From Chaetoderma sp. LZ-2023a (Eukaryota > Mollusca > Caudofoveata > Chaetodermatida > Chaetodermatidae), in contig CM067369.1 in the NCBI GenBank assembly GCA_034401795.1, positions 94,804,536-94,868,535 on the forward strand: a stretch of 64,000 bases of DNA. The letters run 5' to 3'. Position 1 is the stretch's first letter; each line of letters begins with the position of its first letter. Made by a program: the position numbers and the translations under genes. The notes under the pieces are model-generated. The model worked only from the letters and a program-made list of their open reading frames with translations. It was not told the origin of the DNA and ran no database searches. Positions 20,665 through 32,712 of the stretch are shown here, piece after piece.

Positions 20665-23600
20665 TACTTAACTCCAATAATAGTCTATATTGTTTACTCG
20701 TCGTCAGGTACACATCTAATAAGCAGCGAATGGTATATTTGTCAAGATAATATAGCTTGAAGATATATTTTACGGAAAATCGCCGCAAAACGCCAGGCTT
20801 ATGACAAAAATCCAATTTTGAAATCAGTCGCTTACTGACGTACTCAACTTTTCCGGCAATACTAGTTTGTCACGGAGTGAGCTTCCCTATAGTGCTCAAT
20901 TACGCGATTCGAATTGGAAAGTTGTTATCTAGGGGTTAAATATCGGGAGGATCTACCGTTAATCAATTCATTTGATCCGAATTGCTTAACTAAACCGATG
21001 TTGAGTCAATGCAATTATGACTCAAATGAATTCAAGATGGTGGATTGACAGAATCAAGAGACCCAAGATGGCGGTCTCTTTTTTAATTGACTCAATAGAG
21101 TAACATCATCTTTCGAAGATCCAATATGATGACTTCTTGACCTCAGAATGACCTTATAGGGCGATCTCATTATCCAAGAAGATACAGGGTTACGAAATGG
21201 AAAAACCAATCTGAAGTGTAAATCTATCGGAGACCCAAGATGGCCGCCAATGACAATTCTAGGATTTACCAGACGTCGACTGACGTTAAGCTAATATGAC
21301 GTAATTTATGATTGGACCATCTCGATTAACTTGGAAATCGAATGACGTGTGAATATTATTTACGTAATCATAATGTGTGTCAAGATGGCGGATTGTCAAT
21401 TCCTACTTGGATGACTCGTTGAACGACTCATCGAGATTAAATTCTATGGTCCCATCTCAACGGTCGATGAATTGGTTGTTGATCAAGAATGTGGATTGGA
21501 TATACCAGACAAAGTTTCAAATTATTAATTCCTAAGAACGGACTTAAACTAACTGGATATCATTGTTGGCAACGAATGCGTCAGAGAGGGTTAATTAGAC
21601 AAAGAAAAACAAATACCAATATCAGTTGTTAAAAATATTTAATATATGTATAGCATTTCAATTACAAATATCATTAATTGCACAGTTGGATAAAACGGAA
21701 TAAAATGGATGAGATGGACGGACAGTAATGGTATATCACAGAAAATTTTAATCAAGATTGAACGAATTCACGGTGCATGCTATTTCAGCGAAAGTTGAAG
21801 CATCAGACCTACTATAATTCAGTTTATAAATCAGTCGTTACCATAGAGTAATTTGGCATCATGATTTCATGCTTAGCAATTAAGTTATTAGACGTTTGAT
21901 CATAGTCAGTTAATGTTTGGACTCAAATGTTATCCCAACCATTAATTGCTTGAAACCGAAACGTATAAACAACACTAAACATAACATTTTTGACTTTCTT
22001 GTCTTGATAAGCGACGGGATATGATTCAGTTAAAATAAGGAATCGATTCCGTTAATTCGTGTTGAGTCGAATTGTATAAAATCGTGTAACTCAAATCTTT
22101 ACTGATTTTACCCGCTGGAAATAACTTCTAACATGGGTGTGAGAAATGTCCATTTTCGTAGGAATAGAAGATTATTATGAAAATTTACTACTGGAATGAT
22201 TCATTCATCACCAACTTTCATTATATGTGGTAGTCAGTATACCATTAAGTAATTACTAATCTATACTAATTAAATAATTAAGATGTATAGTATATTATGT
22301 TTTGTGTTTGTTAGTGTAATGTCATACCAAAATCTGCATATCTTTCATAGAGACGTGACTGTAGTCTGTCATAGTTGAGTTGTTCGACCCTGGAGAGGTG
22401 GTCGAAGAAGATGATCTGAAATAGGTCGTGCGAATCTGGAATAATAATCGATATATATATATATATATATATATGCGTGATATAAACACAGGCACAGGAC
22501 TATAAGGAGCGTGACGTCACTGGCGAAACATATATGAGCAACGCCCAATGTGGGCGTTAAAGCACAATGACGTTAAACGAAATGAAGATCCAGATGTGAT
22601 TCGTTGAAGACTATCCTCGGATGACTGCTGTTAAGAATCGAGTCCCGAAATGTAATTCGAAGAAGATAACTATATTACATCAGTGTTCTGATAACTGATG
22701 CGTAGATGTAAAGAACATGTTCAACACATTTCTATGGTGATTGAGAATGTTCGAGGATGGATCTTTATGTTTGCAGCTTTTATACGTGGAAAGCAATCCC
22801 GGAATAGACTGAAGATTATCGTAGAAGCGTTCGACGATGGGTCATAAGATTGGAAGACCCATGAGCAGATGAATGACTACTGAAGAAGGTTCAATGGCGG
22901 GTTCGGGAGGATATGTGGTTCCCCATGGCTGATTTGAACCCGGAGCCGGCAGGCGTGATGGTAGGTGAGCTAGGGCGTGGAGAGGTGTTTGATCGCTGAG
23001 TGTTTATTGAAATGTGATTGCAGATCAGGCGAAAATGATCGACCGATCGATTACCTCAGTTCTCTTGTAGATTTCACGCCTCCTCCATAGGAATCAATTA
23101 CGGCACCTAGGACTATCACCACTAATTCAACTTAGTATAAAACGTTGATATTCAACTACTTGGCATTATAACTTAGCTTGTTCTTCTTAAAAGGAAACCC
23201 TACCGCTCACATAAAATAATAATAAGAAAACTTTTAAAAAACTTCACATTTGAAGAACCAGACACATCTCGCTGGTTTCACGCCTGCACAGACACTAATT
23301 TTGCTATTCACTGACACATGCTTTGGCGGCAATTTTTGCGCCAAGAAGCATGTATAATGCCATATATGGAAGTTGACTGATCAATCATAGTATTGAGTGA
23401 TCACTCAACCATATCGAAATCAGACGAAATAGTCCCAGATCAATTTAACCAATTTTGGATCATATTTTGAAAACATGTCATCTATCGTGTCAGATTAACA
23501 TTCTTAGGCCCATAAGCAATTTATAAGCCGCCTTATTCAAATTTTAATTTTGTTTGTGACGTCATCACCTTAAAGTTGACGCGTCTCTCCTTACAAGTTT

Positions 23601-23734
23601 ATTTTTGCGGGCAGAGCTGTATGCCGGGATCACCTGACAGTTGAGCAGATTTCCCCAAATCGGTTTGCACTTAGGACCGATATTTCAGTCTAGTTTGAGC
23701 CGCGTATTAGCACCAATGAATACTCTGTAGAGGA
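20661..23734. other. Unassigned 3-kb stretch in the copy-1-specific segment
   Basis: No gene was recognised; there are no open frames of note. 'caagatggcgg' or close variants recur (about 21030, 21070, 21235, 21385) among 'tgactcaa' motifs, suggesting a diverged internal repeat. (AT)n lies at 22448-22474. Segment 22925-22985 resembles a tRNA A/B-box pair in reverse but the spacing is wrong (see rejected items). Confidence 0.4.
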
Positions 23735-23985
23735 ATTCGACTCATCGATCAGTCATATGACGTAATATTCAACACCGTCACACGTAGGCCGACCATTAGA
23801 ATAGAAGAAGCTGGTTTATCGGTCAAACCAGCTTATATGATGTCATAAACAACACTGTCATATGTAGGCTGACGTCATACTCAAGTACGTCTTGAATGAC
23901 GTAATTAAGTCCGCCATAAACGCTTACTAGTCTGTCAAGTTGTACGAATTGTATATCCTTACTATTTAATAACATTCGGTGGATT
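23735..23985 (-). mobile_element. Family M fragment, reverse orientation
   Basis: It carries the CRE-like portion ('catatgacgtaatattcaac', 'gctgacgtcatactcaag', 'gaatgacgtaattaagtcc') and the 'tgtacgaattgtatatcctt' part. The hairpin and outer end are degraded. The 'tatgaYgt' segment appears twice. Confidence 0.7.
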
Positions 23986-25084
23986 CATCCGTTCTGAAAC
24001 GAGTATGCCACGACTGATGTTAAATAGATTATTTCGAGCAAGTGTTCGTCTAATAGAAAGAATAGCAATGATGCTCTTCAATAGAGCTGCAGCTATTTTC
24101 GTTTGACATTTGTCAACATGCTAAATGTCACAGTACAACAGTTCTGAGACGCTAGAATCATTACAAAAGGTTAGGTCTTGTGTAGCTAGATCAGACACGA
24201 TTTTCTCTTACGAAAGATAACTGTTTTTCACCACTTCCACCACAGTAACTTCCAGTGCCAGCGGCGTTCTCTGATCCCATGCATTTTTTGGACAAGTCCC
24301 CATCCTGATAAGTGATAATCGGTTAAAGAAAGTCTCATCATCTTATATTAGTTAATCAGGTGTAACATGCTGCACATAAATTGAGCATGCCATCTTTACC
24401 TGTTTACTTACAACGATCATCTAGTATAAGTCAGTTTGTCTGTGTGTAAGTCTGTGGGTTTGTGAAATGTTTCAGAATTTTGTCAAAGCTGCCTATGTCG
24501 CTACTAAATCGCGTTCACACTTTTCAACATGCTATCAAAGAGAGATATGCTGGCATTAATAGTTACCATATATATTGATACATTTTGCCGTCTATGAATG
24601 CTGCAATGATATACCTTTCAACCAATCATACACACATTGACCCTCTGCCTCCTTTTTTAACTCATTTCATTGAGAGTTAATCTACAGTTGGGCAGATTTG
24701 TGTAAAAGCAATCAGTTGTTGGATTGTTTGAAACTAGTTTGACTGGAAGCAAGAGCAATGTATGCATTAATCAAACGGATAAATGCAATTATACACACTT
24801 TGATCTACAATGTTAACGTTTTAATATGATGGTTATTCCCGTAGTGTGATGTGTATCTGATGTATGGGGCTTTGCCAAAATTATTTAAAAACTGTCACAA
24901 GCAACATGACTATACGGTAAAATGGAATATAAAGACAATATCTTAACGACAACCAGATACATATTTTAGATGTAGAGAATAATAACAATAAACAGGCAAT
25001 GCAGCGGATACAGAAAGCTTACAGGTTCAATTTGAAAACGCCTGAACGTATGAAATAGTGATATTATATTAGATTAACCTTGTA
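23986..25084. other. Unassigned stretch
   Basis: Only a family M hairpin scrap near 24710-24755 ('gtttgaaactagtttgactg') is recognisable. Confidence 0.35.
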
Positions 25085-25330
25085 TGCAAACACATTGCAC
25101 TATTCCACTTTAAATCTTTACATCTGCAATTAGGTATTGAATCTCAAAGACGAATAGGAATAGATACGGATGAGAGAGTCTATGCTAAAATGTAATGGTG
25201 TTGAAGATGAGAATCACTTTCCATTTTCATGACAACAATTAACACGTAGCGGCAAATACCTACCAAATAGGTCCTTGGGTAAACAACAATGATGAAAGAA
25301 CAAAAAAGCTTTATCCAAATGCAATAAACG
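25085..25330 (+). pseudogene. LINE C-terminal fragment (L2/CR1-like), tentative
   Basis: One frame reads LHLQLGIESQRRIGIDTDER (about 25120-25180). After a one-base shift another reads CNGVEDENHFPFS (about 25190-25235). This order, an arginine-rich approach followed by C-x-G-x-EDExHF, matches the C-terminal end of L2/CR1-type invertebrate LINE ORFs. The downstream part is too decayed to follow, and no RT core is present. The evidence is by eye only. Confidence 0.5.
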
Positions 25331-25829
25331 TTTTTCAAACAAATTATGTGAATTTATATGATTATCAAAGAAAATGTCCGCGTATCAGAATGCTTATAAA
25401 ACCTGCACTGTTGTGCAAGCATGTTAAACTCGAAATCCCATAACACTATCAAGAAGCAAGACTATGGCGCTTAGTGTTCGGCGACTAGACTGACCGGATG
25501 CCACTGCTGCCTAAAGGAGCCGCAACTTCATGTTTGACTGGTTAAAAGGCATCCAATAGCGCACCATGGTCTGGAAGCAGAAACAATTAGATCTCATTTG
25601 TTTTATCGAGCAATTTAGATAACGTGTTAACTTTGTAATGTATTACTCCGCCGCTACTATATGCTGTAAAAAGAAGTAAATCCGTGTGCTATTGTATAGC
25701 CTGGATGAAAAAAGGGAAATTGAACTTAATCAGCCAATGCTGTGAGGCCCTGCATAATGACTTTCTACATAGTAATAAATCATTTGTGTGTTTTTTTGGT
25801 TTTAGCTTGTAGCCACCCAAATCAGAATC
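25331..25829. other. Unassigned stretch, end of copy-1-specific segment
   Basis: Nothing recognisable. Similarity to copy 2 resumes at about 25835 ('gtcgaacgctttctctcg' against 'gtcgaaagcttcctctct' at 58143). Confidence 0.35.
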
Positions 25830-26580
25830 TGGTTTCCTAGTCGAACGCTTTCTCTCGTTGATTCCGTTCCGTTAGCCATATAACAGGGAAGGAAGGAAAC
25901 CAGGGTCTGCATCGCCGGTTTCAGACCATGCACGATGAGAATTCAGAGGCCTTGCGACGGGAAGGGCCTTTTCCAGTCGCATTGTAAGAATGGGTCAATC
26001 CTGCTTCCCTGCCCTATATGTTAGGTTCAGTGTTCCTCATTACACGGAGATCATTCTGATTTAGTATGCGCACTGCATTGACAATTAAATGCGTTTTATA
26101 ATATGCCATAGACACTGACCAGTGTGACGCGAATGTACTTGTGCGTGTCTAAGTTGACCAGTATTAGATTACTGGAAGCATACGCTGATTTATTTTGTAC
26201 TAATACAGCAAACATGCAATCTTTGCTAAAAATAGATGGTCTCAAAATAATTCTGAAAGTTTCATTCCAAATGATCTTTGTCAAATTAAAAAGTGGTACC
26301 AATGTTGATATTAAATGGAACAAGGTTGAATTTGAATTGATCAAAGAGAACACATGTAATAGACATCTACCTTCCTGAAGTAAAAGAGAACATTCTGGGT
26401 GTTGACGGTGTCGCTGAACTTATATTTTTGGTTAAATTACATCTGTATTGGCCTAATAAACGGATACACCAGTAATGTATATATTCTTATTTTTATTTTA
26501 GCATTCTTTTAGGTCTTTCATCATCACTGCCCAAAATGACCTCACGTACATGCTTATAAAAAGGCATTTAAAATAAAGCA
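25830..26580. repeat. Block B, copy 1 (left part)
   Basis: Collinear with 58136-58800: 'actggaagcata', 'catgcaatctttgctaaa', 'gatattaaat' and 'acatgtaatag' match in order. Two overlapping 84-85-codon frames are not preserved in copy 2. No gene was recognised. Confidence 0.85.
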
Positions 26581-26943
26581 CAATGGAGGATTCCAGTTTC
26601 TCAGTCAACCACATGACGCCATGATCAACCATGTAACGTGTAGGATGACCTCATAATCAATTACGTTTAGAATGGTGTTGTTCAGTTCATCACGAACGCT
26701 TAATTGCTGTACGAATTGTATGTCTTTGTAATAAACATTCTGTTGAATGATCGCTGTTGCTGCTTATGGCAGCAACAGCACCAAGTCGAATTAATTTTCA
26801 AATGTTCAACAGCTTACCTCAATAGTTTTCTGGAAATTGAGATTCAGAGATTGTAGGAATTGATTGATTCTAACATAGACAAAGCATGGATGGAGGTTAG
26901 CTTTGAGATGGGCACGGCATAGTTAACACTAGATTCCTCCATT
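26581..26943 (-). mobile_element. Family M copy, reverse orientation, 'ggatt' end variant
   Basis: The ends 'caatggaggattccagtt' and 'agattcctccattg' are complementary, defining a second TIR variant (GGAGGATT instead of GGACCTTT). The right hairpin arm is 'ttttcaaatgttcaacag'. The block B paralogue (59217-59300, 59560-59650) keeps only pieces. Confidence 0.85.
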
Positions 26944-28620
26944 GCCGACAACTGATCAAACACTAACATACAGATGTACAGAACGAATCTGCCAGACCTG
27001 CTATCAGGGGATCTTCAGGGACACGGCATAATAGTACATCATAGACTGGAATAGAAGGTTTACTTTAAGGGAGATTCATCTGCGATGGCAACAGAAAGTG
27101 AATGCTGTTAGAACATCCCATCTCGAAGCACTAATATGCTGAAAGGTGTCTGCGACTTGTGTGGTCTGTAAATTTCCCCTGTCCTCTTACTAATATCACA
27201 AGGGAATGCGTATTCGAGGACAATAGTGCTACATGTCTTGCTATATTTCGTCCATTCCTAGCTCACCTTGTATTCGTGATGGAATTAATTTGAAACTTTG
27301 AATTCCCAGCATCTAAATTTCAAGCTACAAAATTCGGAATATTTGTTGCACCATCACGTTTTCAACTTCATTGTTCTTGATCAAGAATGCATTCGAATGT
27401 GATTTTCACAGTGTGACTTGCATAGGAATACGTACACTAGAGATGTATGCCGGCCAGTCTGTAGGTGCAAGATTCAAAGGCACAGTAATGTTTTACATGA
27501 TGCTTCCATTTCCAAGAAACGTGTGTCTTTAATCTGTTAAGGGCATCTAGGCTTTTCCCTTAATACATGATAATGAATACGGAAGCTTTTCATAGATGCA
27601 CTAAACTGAATATCCGCTGCTACTCACCTAGCCATGCCTTCATTATCATCGTACTGTATTGAGTGACATTGCTCATAGCCATCAAGCAGAATACAACCAT
27701 TTCCATACTTCATTTTATCAAGCTTACATATTGCTCAACTGTATCTGCCTATGTTTCCTTTCGCTTCCATCGATCTCTTTGAACATGTGAACCGCCAACA
27801 AGAATATGCATCAGATGATTATCTGTTTCAGATATGACTCACCTTTCACAGGGGTATGGCCAAATTGTGCCTTTCCAGGGTTTCAAATAACGTTGTTTTT
27901 CTACAGATAAGTTGGTATTACTATGAGCGCAGTCTTAACCCTTTAATGGATAAAGATGATGTAAAATAGAAAAACTTTGCAACGGATTTTAGCCCGACAT
28001 CCTTTGTTTCATCGTAATTCACCCAATCTCTATCAATAATAACCAAACCAGAAGCTAAGTAACGCGACGTTAGTTCATTAAACTAAAAGGCCTCATGTTG
28101 GTTAAAGAAATCGAACACTAATTTCTAATCAACAGAATCGCGAAAATTCGGCTACGAATTCTGAGAGATGGTATCAAAACATGTTCACCAAGAGCAATCA
28201 AAGATTTCAGACACTCACACTCCCGTTTTTGTAACATTGTAAAGGATGCTTTGCCTTATTTTCGTAACACGCCCATAGATGTGGACTCCTAGTGTATTGC
28301 CACACCATTTCTTGTGTTAAAATTCCAAACAAATCCGACCAGTAGATTCTGATCCTTCCATAGCTCAAGAATTTAACCAAATCCGAATCAGGGTCATTTT
28401 AACAATGTCAGGGCCGAAGTTTGGAAATGCTCTTGCATGAAAGGTTTCTGCATTGTGATACAGTATCCTGCCACGTTGGATCATTAGTTTGTATGATACA
28501 GCTCGGGACAGACACACAGACAGACGCAAGAATAGATACACAGACAGAGAGACCCGTTTGCAATACATCCGCCCCATTACAGGGTGAGCAGAATAATTGC
28601 TCTCTGTCCTGTCCAAAACT
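26944..28620. repeat. Block B, copy 1 (middle part)
   Basis: Collinear with 59300-60720 and 61140-61490. Shared strings include 'tcatcgatctcttt/gagctcttt', 'ccgccaacaagaat', 'gcatcagatgattatctg' and 'cgggacagacac'. The 28340-28600 part, with cagacagac tails, resembles a dispersed repeat end. Frames differ between copies, so no gene is called. Confidence 0.85.
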
Positions 28621-29313
28621 ATGGAGTACTCCAGTTTTAGCTATGCCCCGCCCATATCTAGCTAAGCGCCACCAACTTGTTGCCCGTGTGGGGATCGATC
28701 AATACTTGCACTCTCTGTGTCTCAATGTCAGGACAACTATGCAGGTAAGCTGTTGCATAGGCAGCAACAGCACGCGGTCAAACTGTTTTCAAAATAATCA
28801 ACAGAATGTTTATTAAATAGTACAGACATACAATTCGTACAACAACGCGTAGTTCGTCATCAATTAAGCGTTCGTGACAAACTTAGTTACTTCATTTATG
28901 GCGTAATTTATTTTTTTATTTTTTTATAAGGAGAATTTAACCAAATATAAAAATTAAAAACTAAAATATCAAGTACTTATTGGCAAACTAATTTAAACTT
29001 ATTAAACAATGTCTTACAGGCTAAAACTGATAAATCATTAACAGTATACACATCAAAACATTGTTTCCTAAATATAAAACAGTGCATTATCTATTTTGCA
29101 TTTAACACCTTTATCCGTATCGATGATCTTGATTATGTAGCTTTTAACCATACTATTACGTCATGACAAACACGCTGTCAAAATCCAATATCGTGCCTTT
29201 GGTACAGCAACTCCGTCTTGATAAATCAAGAGGAAGGTCTGATTATGACGTCAGCACATCATATAGGGGAGTATCACGTCATATGATTGATGAATAACCT
29301 GGACTCTCCCATT
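28621..29313 (+). mobile_element. Family M copy interrupted by a retroposed insert
   Basis: The left end 'ccagttttagctatgccccg' and the right end 'cctggactctcccattg' belong to one element. After 'atggcgtaattta' about 330 bp of unrelated sequence intervenes, then 'tgattatgacgtcagc' resumes. The paralogue (61502-61882) is uninterrupted. Confidence 0.85.
28907..29238 (-). mobile_element. 5'-truncated retroposon tail
   Basis: An insert within family M that begins on the plus strand with 'tttatttttttattttttt', so on the minus strand it ends in a poly(A)-like tail. That fits target-primed insertion of a 5'-truncated LINE or similar. The body encodes nothing recognisable. The empty site at about 61800-61815 supports insertion after duplication. 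Confidence 0.65.
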
Positions 29314-29796
29314 GCTTCTGTGATAACCACCATTGGCAACGCATTGGTACAAGCATGGATGATATGTGGCTAGTGGTAGCCCTACCTATACCTGCAGGAG
29401 CAGTAACTGTGGTCACCTGTTGCAAACGGCGACCACCAATGAGCAACTTTATATGCCACAGTCTTGCTGTCCAATCTTTCATAAGATCATCTCTGTAATA
29501 TAGCTGGTATTTCTCAGTTTTCAGAAACTATGCTGATTTAGCAACATTTACAATTGCACAAGACAATTCGTGTATTCTCTCCTATAAGTCATGTAATTCC
29601 TGTATTTTCGGCAGTCACGTGTACCCTGCGCAGGGCTTGAAGCTATTATTGCTAAGATTAAATTATAGACCTTCTCTAATATAATCCCGCCAAATTTGCC
29701 AGTAGCTAAATCCACTGCATTTGGAACATAGACTTTCCCCAATGCCATCTATTTCGATGCTAACTATTTTATCCACAATCTATGTCAAATTGGCAT
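29314..29796. repeat. Block B, copy 1 (right end)
   Basis: Collinear with 61883-62065 plus 62477-62720. Shared strings include 'tctgtaatatag', 'ggcagtcacgtg' and 'ccaaatttgcca'. A minus-strand frame (29548-29748) shares GKFG..ILEK.YN with a frame at 62651, but the rest diverges. Collinearity ends near 29700-29750. Confidence 0.8.
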
Positions 29797-30040
29797 AATG
29801 GACCTTTCCAGTTTTAGCCATGCCCTCTCACCTCCTCTCCCTCGTGTTGGGATCGACCGATCCCCGAATGCCCTGACTATCAATTTCCAGAAAACTATAC
29901 AGGCAAGTTGTTGAATATTCTTAAACTAATTTGCATGTGCGCTGTTACTGCCAATGGCATCAACGGTACTCAGTCAAATCAGTTTTAAAATATTCAGCAG
30001 CATATTTAGTAAATAGAAAAGACACACAATTCGTATATAT
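29797..30040 (+). mobile_element. Family M copy, 3' truncated
   Basis: It has the intact left end 'aatggacctttccagtttta' and hairpin arms 'gttgaatattcttaaacta' / 'ttttaaaatattcagcag'. It stops after 'acacaattcgtatatat' where a CTGG/ATGG microsatellite region starts. Confidence 0.85.
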
Positions 30041-30049
30041 TCTGGTGTC

Positions 30050-30600
30050 AGAGTGGCTGAGTACCTGCTTGACTGGCTGGTTGGCTAGCTGGCTGGCTGT
30101 CTGGCTGTCTGGCTGACTGGCTGACTGGCTGACTGGCTGACTGACTGGCTGCTAGCTTAATGGATGGATGGATGGATGGATGAATGGATGGATGGATGGA
30201 AGGATGGATGGGCGGATGGATGGATCGATGTATGGATGGATGGATGGATGGATGGATGGGTGGATGGATGGATGGATGGATTGATGGGCGGGTGGGTGGG
30301 TGGATGGATGGATGGATGAATGGATTGATGGATGGATGGATGGGTTATAAAAGGAATAGTCAAACGAATCAACAATCTAATCAACAATCGATTCAACAAA
30401 CGAATCAACACACGAATCAACAAGCGAATGAACAAACTAACTATCGAACGAACTAACGGACTGATGAGCTAACACACTATCAAATGAACGAATGCATGAA
30501 CGAAGACAAGAAGAAAGGATTGAATGAACGAATGAATGAACGAAAAGCTCGATGAATGGATGGATGGACATGTGGCCGCAAGAATGAATCAATGAATGAC
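30050..30600. repeat. Compound microsatellite (CTGG, ATGG, then AATC/GAAC units)
   Basis: (CTGG/CTGA)n at 30065-30155, (ATGG)n at 30158-30345, then decayed 'caacgaatcaa' and 'gaatgaacgaatgaatg' units to about 30600. Frames such as MDGWMDGW and SIHPSIHP are repeat translations. Confidence 0.96.
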
Positions 30601-31374
30601 TAATCCGTCAGCTTGATATAACCATCATTGACACAGTAATGATGTAACTTAATTAATGCTTTTACCAGATAAAGAAAAAAAAACATGCTATGAATCTAGC
30701 AGCAGGGGTTGTCAGTTATCTCTTCGTTAATCTGCAATTGCATAAATCATGCAATATATGATACAACATCCCCCATTAAAAGTGACATCTTTATGGAACA
30801 AGCCAGTAAAAAAGCATGAATCAATAAATTTTGGAAAATCCAAACCGGCATTATTCAGTGCCCTATATACCTTCAAGTATTATGCTCATAGTAAAAGTAA
30901 TGTAAATGTTGGCAGTTAATGCATAGACCTGGAACACCTTACAGTAACCGTATCTTCAAAATGTGCATATTTTTCTCCAATAACTCCGATATTCACCTAA
31001 ACTGTGGTAGTTCAATTGATTAATGTAATGAATGTGTGAAGCAACTAGTGTGTGACCATATGCCATGGTTTTTATTCCAGTCATACATTTCAGTAATTAT
31101 ACGACGCCATGAATTTAAATCATGTGTGTATGTTCTTGAAAGAAACAATATTTTATGCCAAATGTCGTTGAGGTCTTGGGCCATTTTCTATTCAATAGAC
31201 GCAATTTAAGCAATCGTACCATATTTGCATGTAATGTTACTGATGTGTTTGGGATTTCTATATATTTTCAAACAATAGTGTGCGTGTGCATGGATGCACA
31301 ATCCACACAACAAACACATGCTTAGTTGGGTTTGGCTGGTCTGGGCTTGATTTGGCTGGGTAGGCATGTCGGTT

Positions 31375-31375
<1 letters not shown>
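30601..31375. other. Unassigned AT-rich stretch
   Basis: No gene or repeat relation was recognised. Confidence 0.35.
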
Positions 31376-31420
<45 letters not shown>

Positions 31421-31421
31421 T

Positions 31422-31500
<79 letters not shown>

Positions 31501-31501
31501 T

Positions 31502-31560
<59 letters not shown>

Positions 31561-31561
31561 T

Positions 31562-31652
<91 letters not shown>

Positions 31653-31668
31653 GGCAGGCAGACAGACA

Positions 31669-31701
<33 letters not shown>

Positions 31702-31717
31702 ACAGACAGACAGACAT

Positions 31718-31757
<40 letters not shown>

Positions 31758-31860
31758 ACAGACAGACAGACAGACAGACAGACAGCATGACAGACGGACG
31801 GACGGACGGGCAGATGGGCAGGCAGGCAGGTAGGTAGGCAGGCAGGCAGGCAGACAGGTG
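31376..31860. repeat. (CAGA)n and (GGCA)n microsatellite, about 480 bp
   Basis: Near-perfect CAGA tetranucleotides (31376-31650) passing into alternating GGCA/CAGA blocks. It abuts the 3' end of the minus-strand LINE fragment, so it may have grown from that LINE's tail. VCLS/QTDR frames are repeat translations. Confidence 0.97.
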
Positions 31861-31884
31861 ATTACTGTATTCTACGGCTGTACC

Positions 31885-32560
31885 TGAAGAAATATTGTGT
31901 AGCTGTAATAAGTTATTATTCGCTTTTGTGTCTTGTCCTCATTCTGGATCTGAGTGTACTGAGTCGCAACATGCTTAACATATTTATGTAATGATGTTCG
32001 CCCCTGGCTTTATATTTGATCGTTCCCATTAGGGAAAATTCCAAGACTCTCTGAGCTGGTGTTTCGTCTGACATCTTTAGCACACGGCCAAACATAGACC
32101 ATCGTTGCTGGCCGACCTTTACACACATCAGCAATATGTTACACATCTTGTATAGTGCAACGTTGCCAATCATGCTATGTATCCATCGATGTCCAGTGAT
32201 GGTGTGGACATGTTTGTGCTGACAGGCAACTAGTCTAGACCTGCCTCTGGAACAGCCCAGCTGTTACAGCTATACAGCATAAAGGGTAGGCAGGTTACGT
32301 TGTATACAAGTAATCTCTTTGTCAAGGGCATATTTGTTCTATGACTCCATAGCTTCCATAAGGACGGGAAAACTATGTTCCACATGACGTAGTGTGCAGT
32401 GTTGTTCCACGGTTTGCAGTCACGAAGTGTATCGTCATTTCTTTTGAAAGGATCCTACATTGTTAACTTACTTGTGGCTATTGGGAGTAGTTGGTCAATT
32501 GGGTATCAATTCCTCGTCTATGAAGTCCAGATCGTCCCGTTCGTCCATAGATTCAATCGA
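31885..32560 (-). pseudogene. LINE ORF2 C-terminal part, copy L-a
   Basis: On the minus strand, starting near 32540, ERDDLDFIDEE corresponds to the RT catalytic box ([YF]ADD followed by xxFID), with the Y and A lost. Then come LYSCNSWAVPEAGLD (the usual lLYncetW region) and RWSMFGRVLKMSDETPAQR (the GHVLRM region near the LINE C terminus). The final frame is open for 85 codons (31916-32173) but stops and shifts break the rest. It is the same family as 36460-37150 and 37870-38570. The clade cannot be settled by eye; an APE-type LINE is likely. Confidence 0.85.
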
Positions 32561-32587
32561 TGAGTATTGTCCAGTAGTGTCTGGACG

Positions 32588-32712
32588 GCGATACTAGTAG
32601 ACTAGTATCTTTGAATTTCGTAAAAATACCCTCAAAGATACTAGTGCCTAGTATGATTAGATTATTATCGTTGAGTTCTTTTTAAAATGCTGCAACGATA
32701 CTGGTGTCAAAT
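32588..32712. repeat. Small foldback with ACTAGTATCTTTGA arms
   Basis: 'actagtatctttga' at about 32601 pairs with 'tcaaagatactagt' at about 32632 across a loop of about 17 bases. A partly related 'gatactagtagactagtatc' palindrome lies just before. It may be a tiny MITE. Confidence 0.6.

Noticed and set aside
19917-20815. 202- and 284-codon frames in the GA array
   Set aside because: Translation of a polypurine repeat (RERE or SLSL). No start context, domains or non-repeat extension.
22925-22985. tRNA or tRNA-derived SINE on the minus strand (GGTTCAAATC box B, TAGCTCACCTACC box A-like)
   Set aside because: Only about 19 bases separate the two boxes, against a little over 30 in tRNAs, and no cloverleaf stems are evident.
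26096-26378. Overlapping 84- and 85-codon frames on opposite strands in block B
   Set aside because: Neither frame is preserved in the paralogue at 58300-58700, which has frame-breaking differences.
31258-31790. Long open frames (up to 176 codons) in the CAGA/GGCA region
   Set aside because: All frames on both strands are open because the tetranucleotide repeat contains no stop; the product is VCLS or QTDR repeats with no other content.
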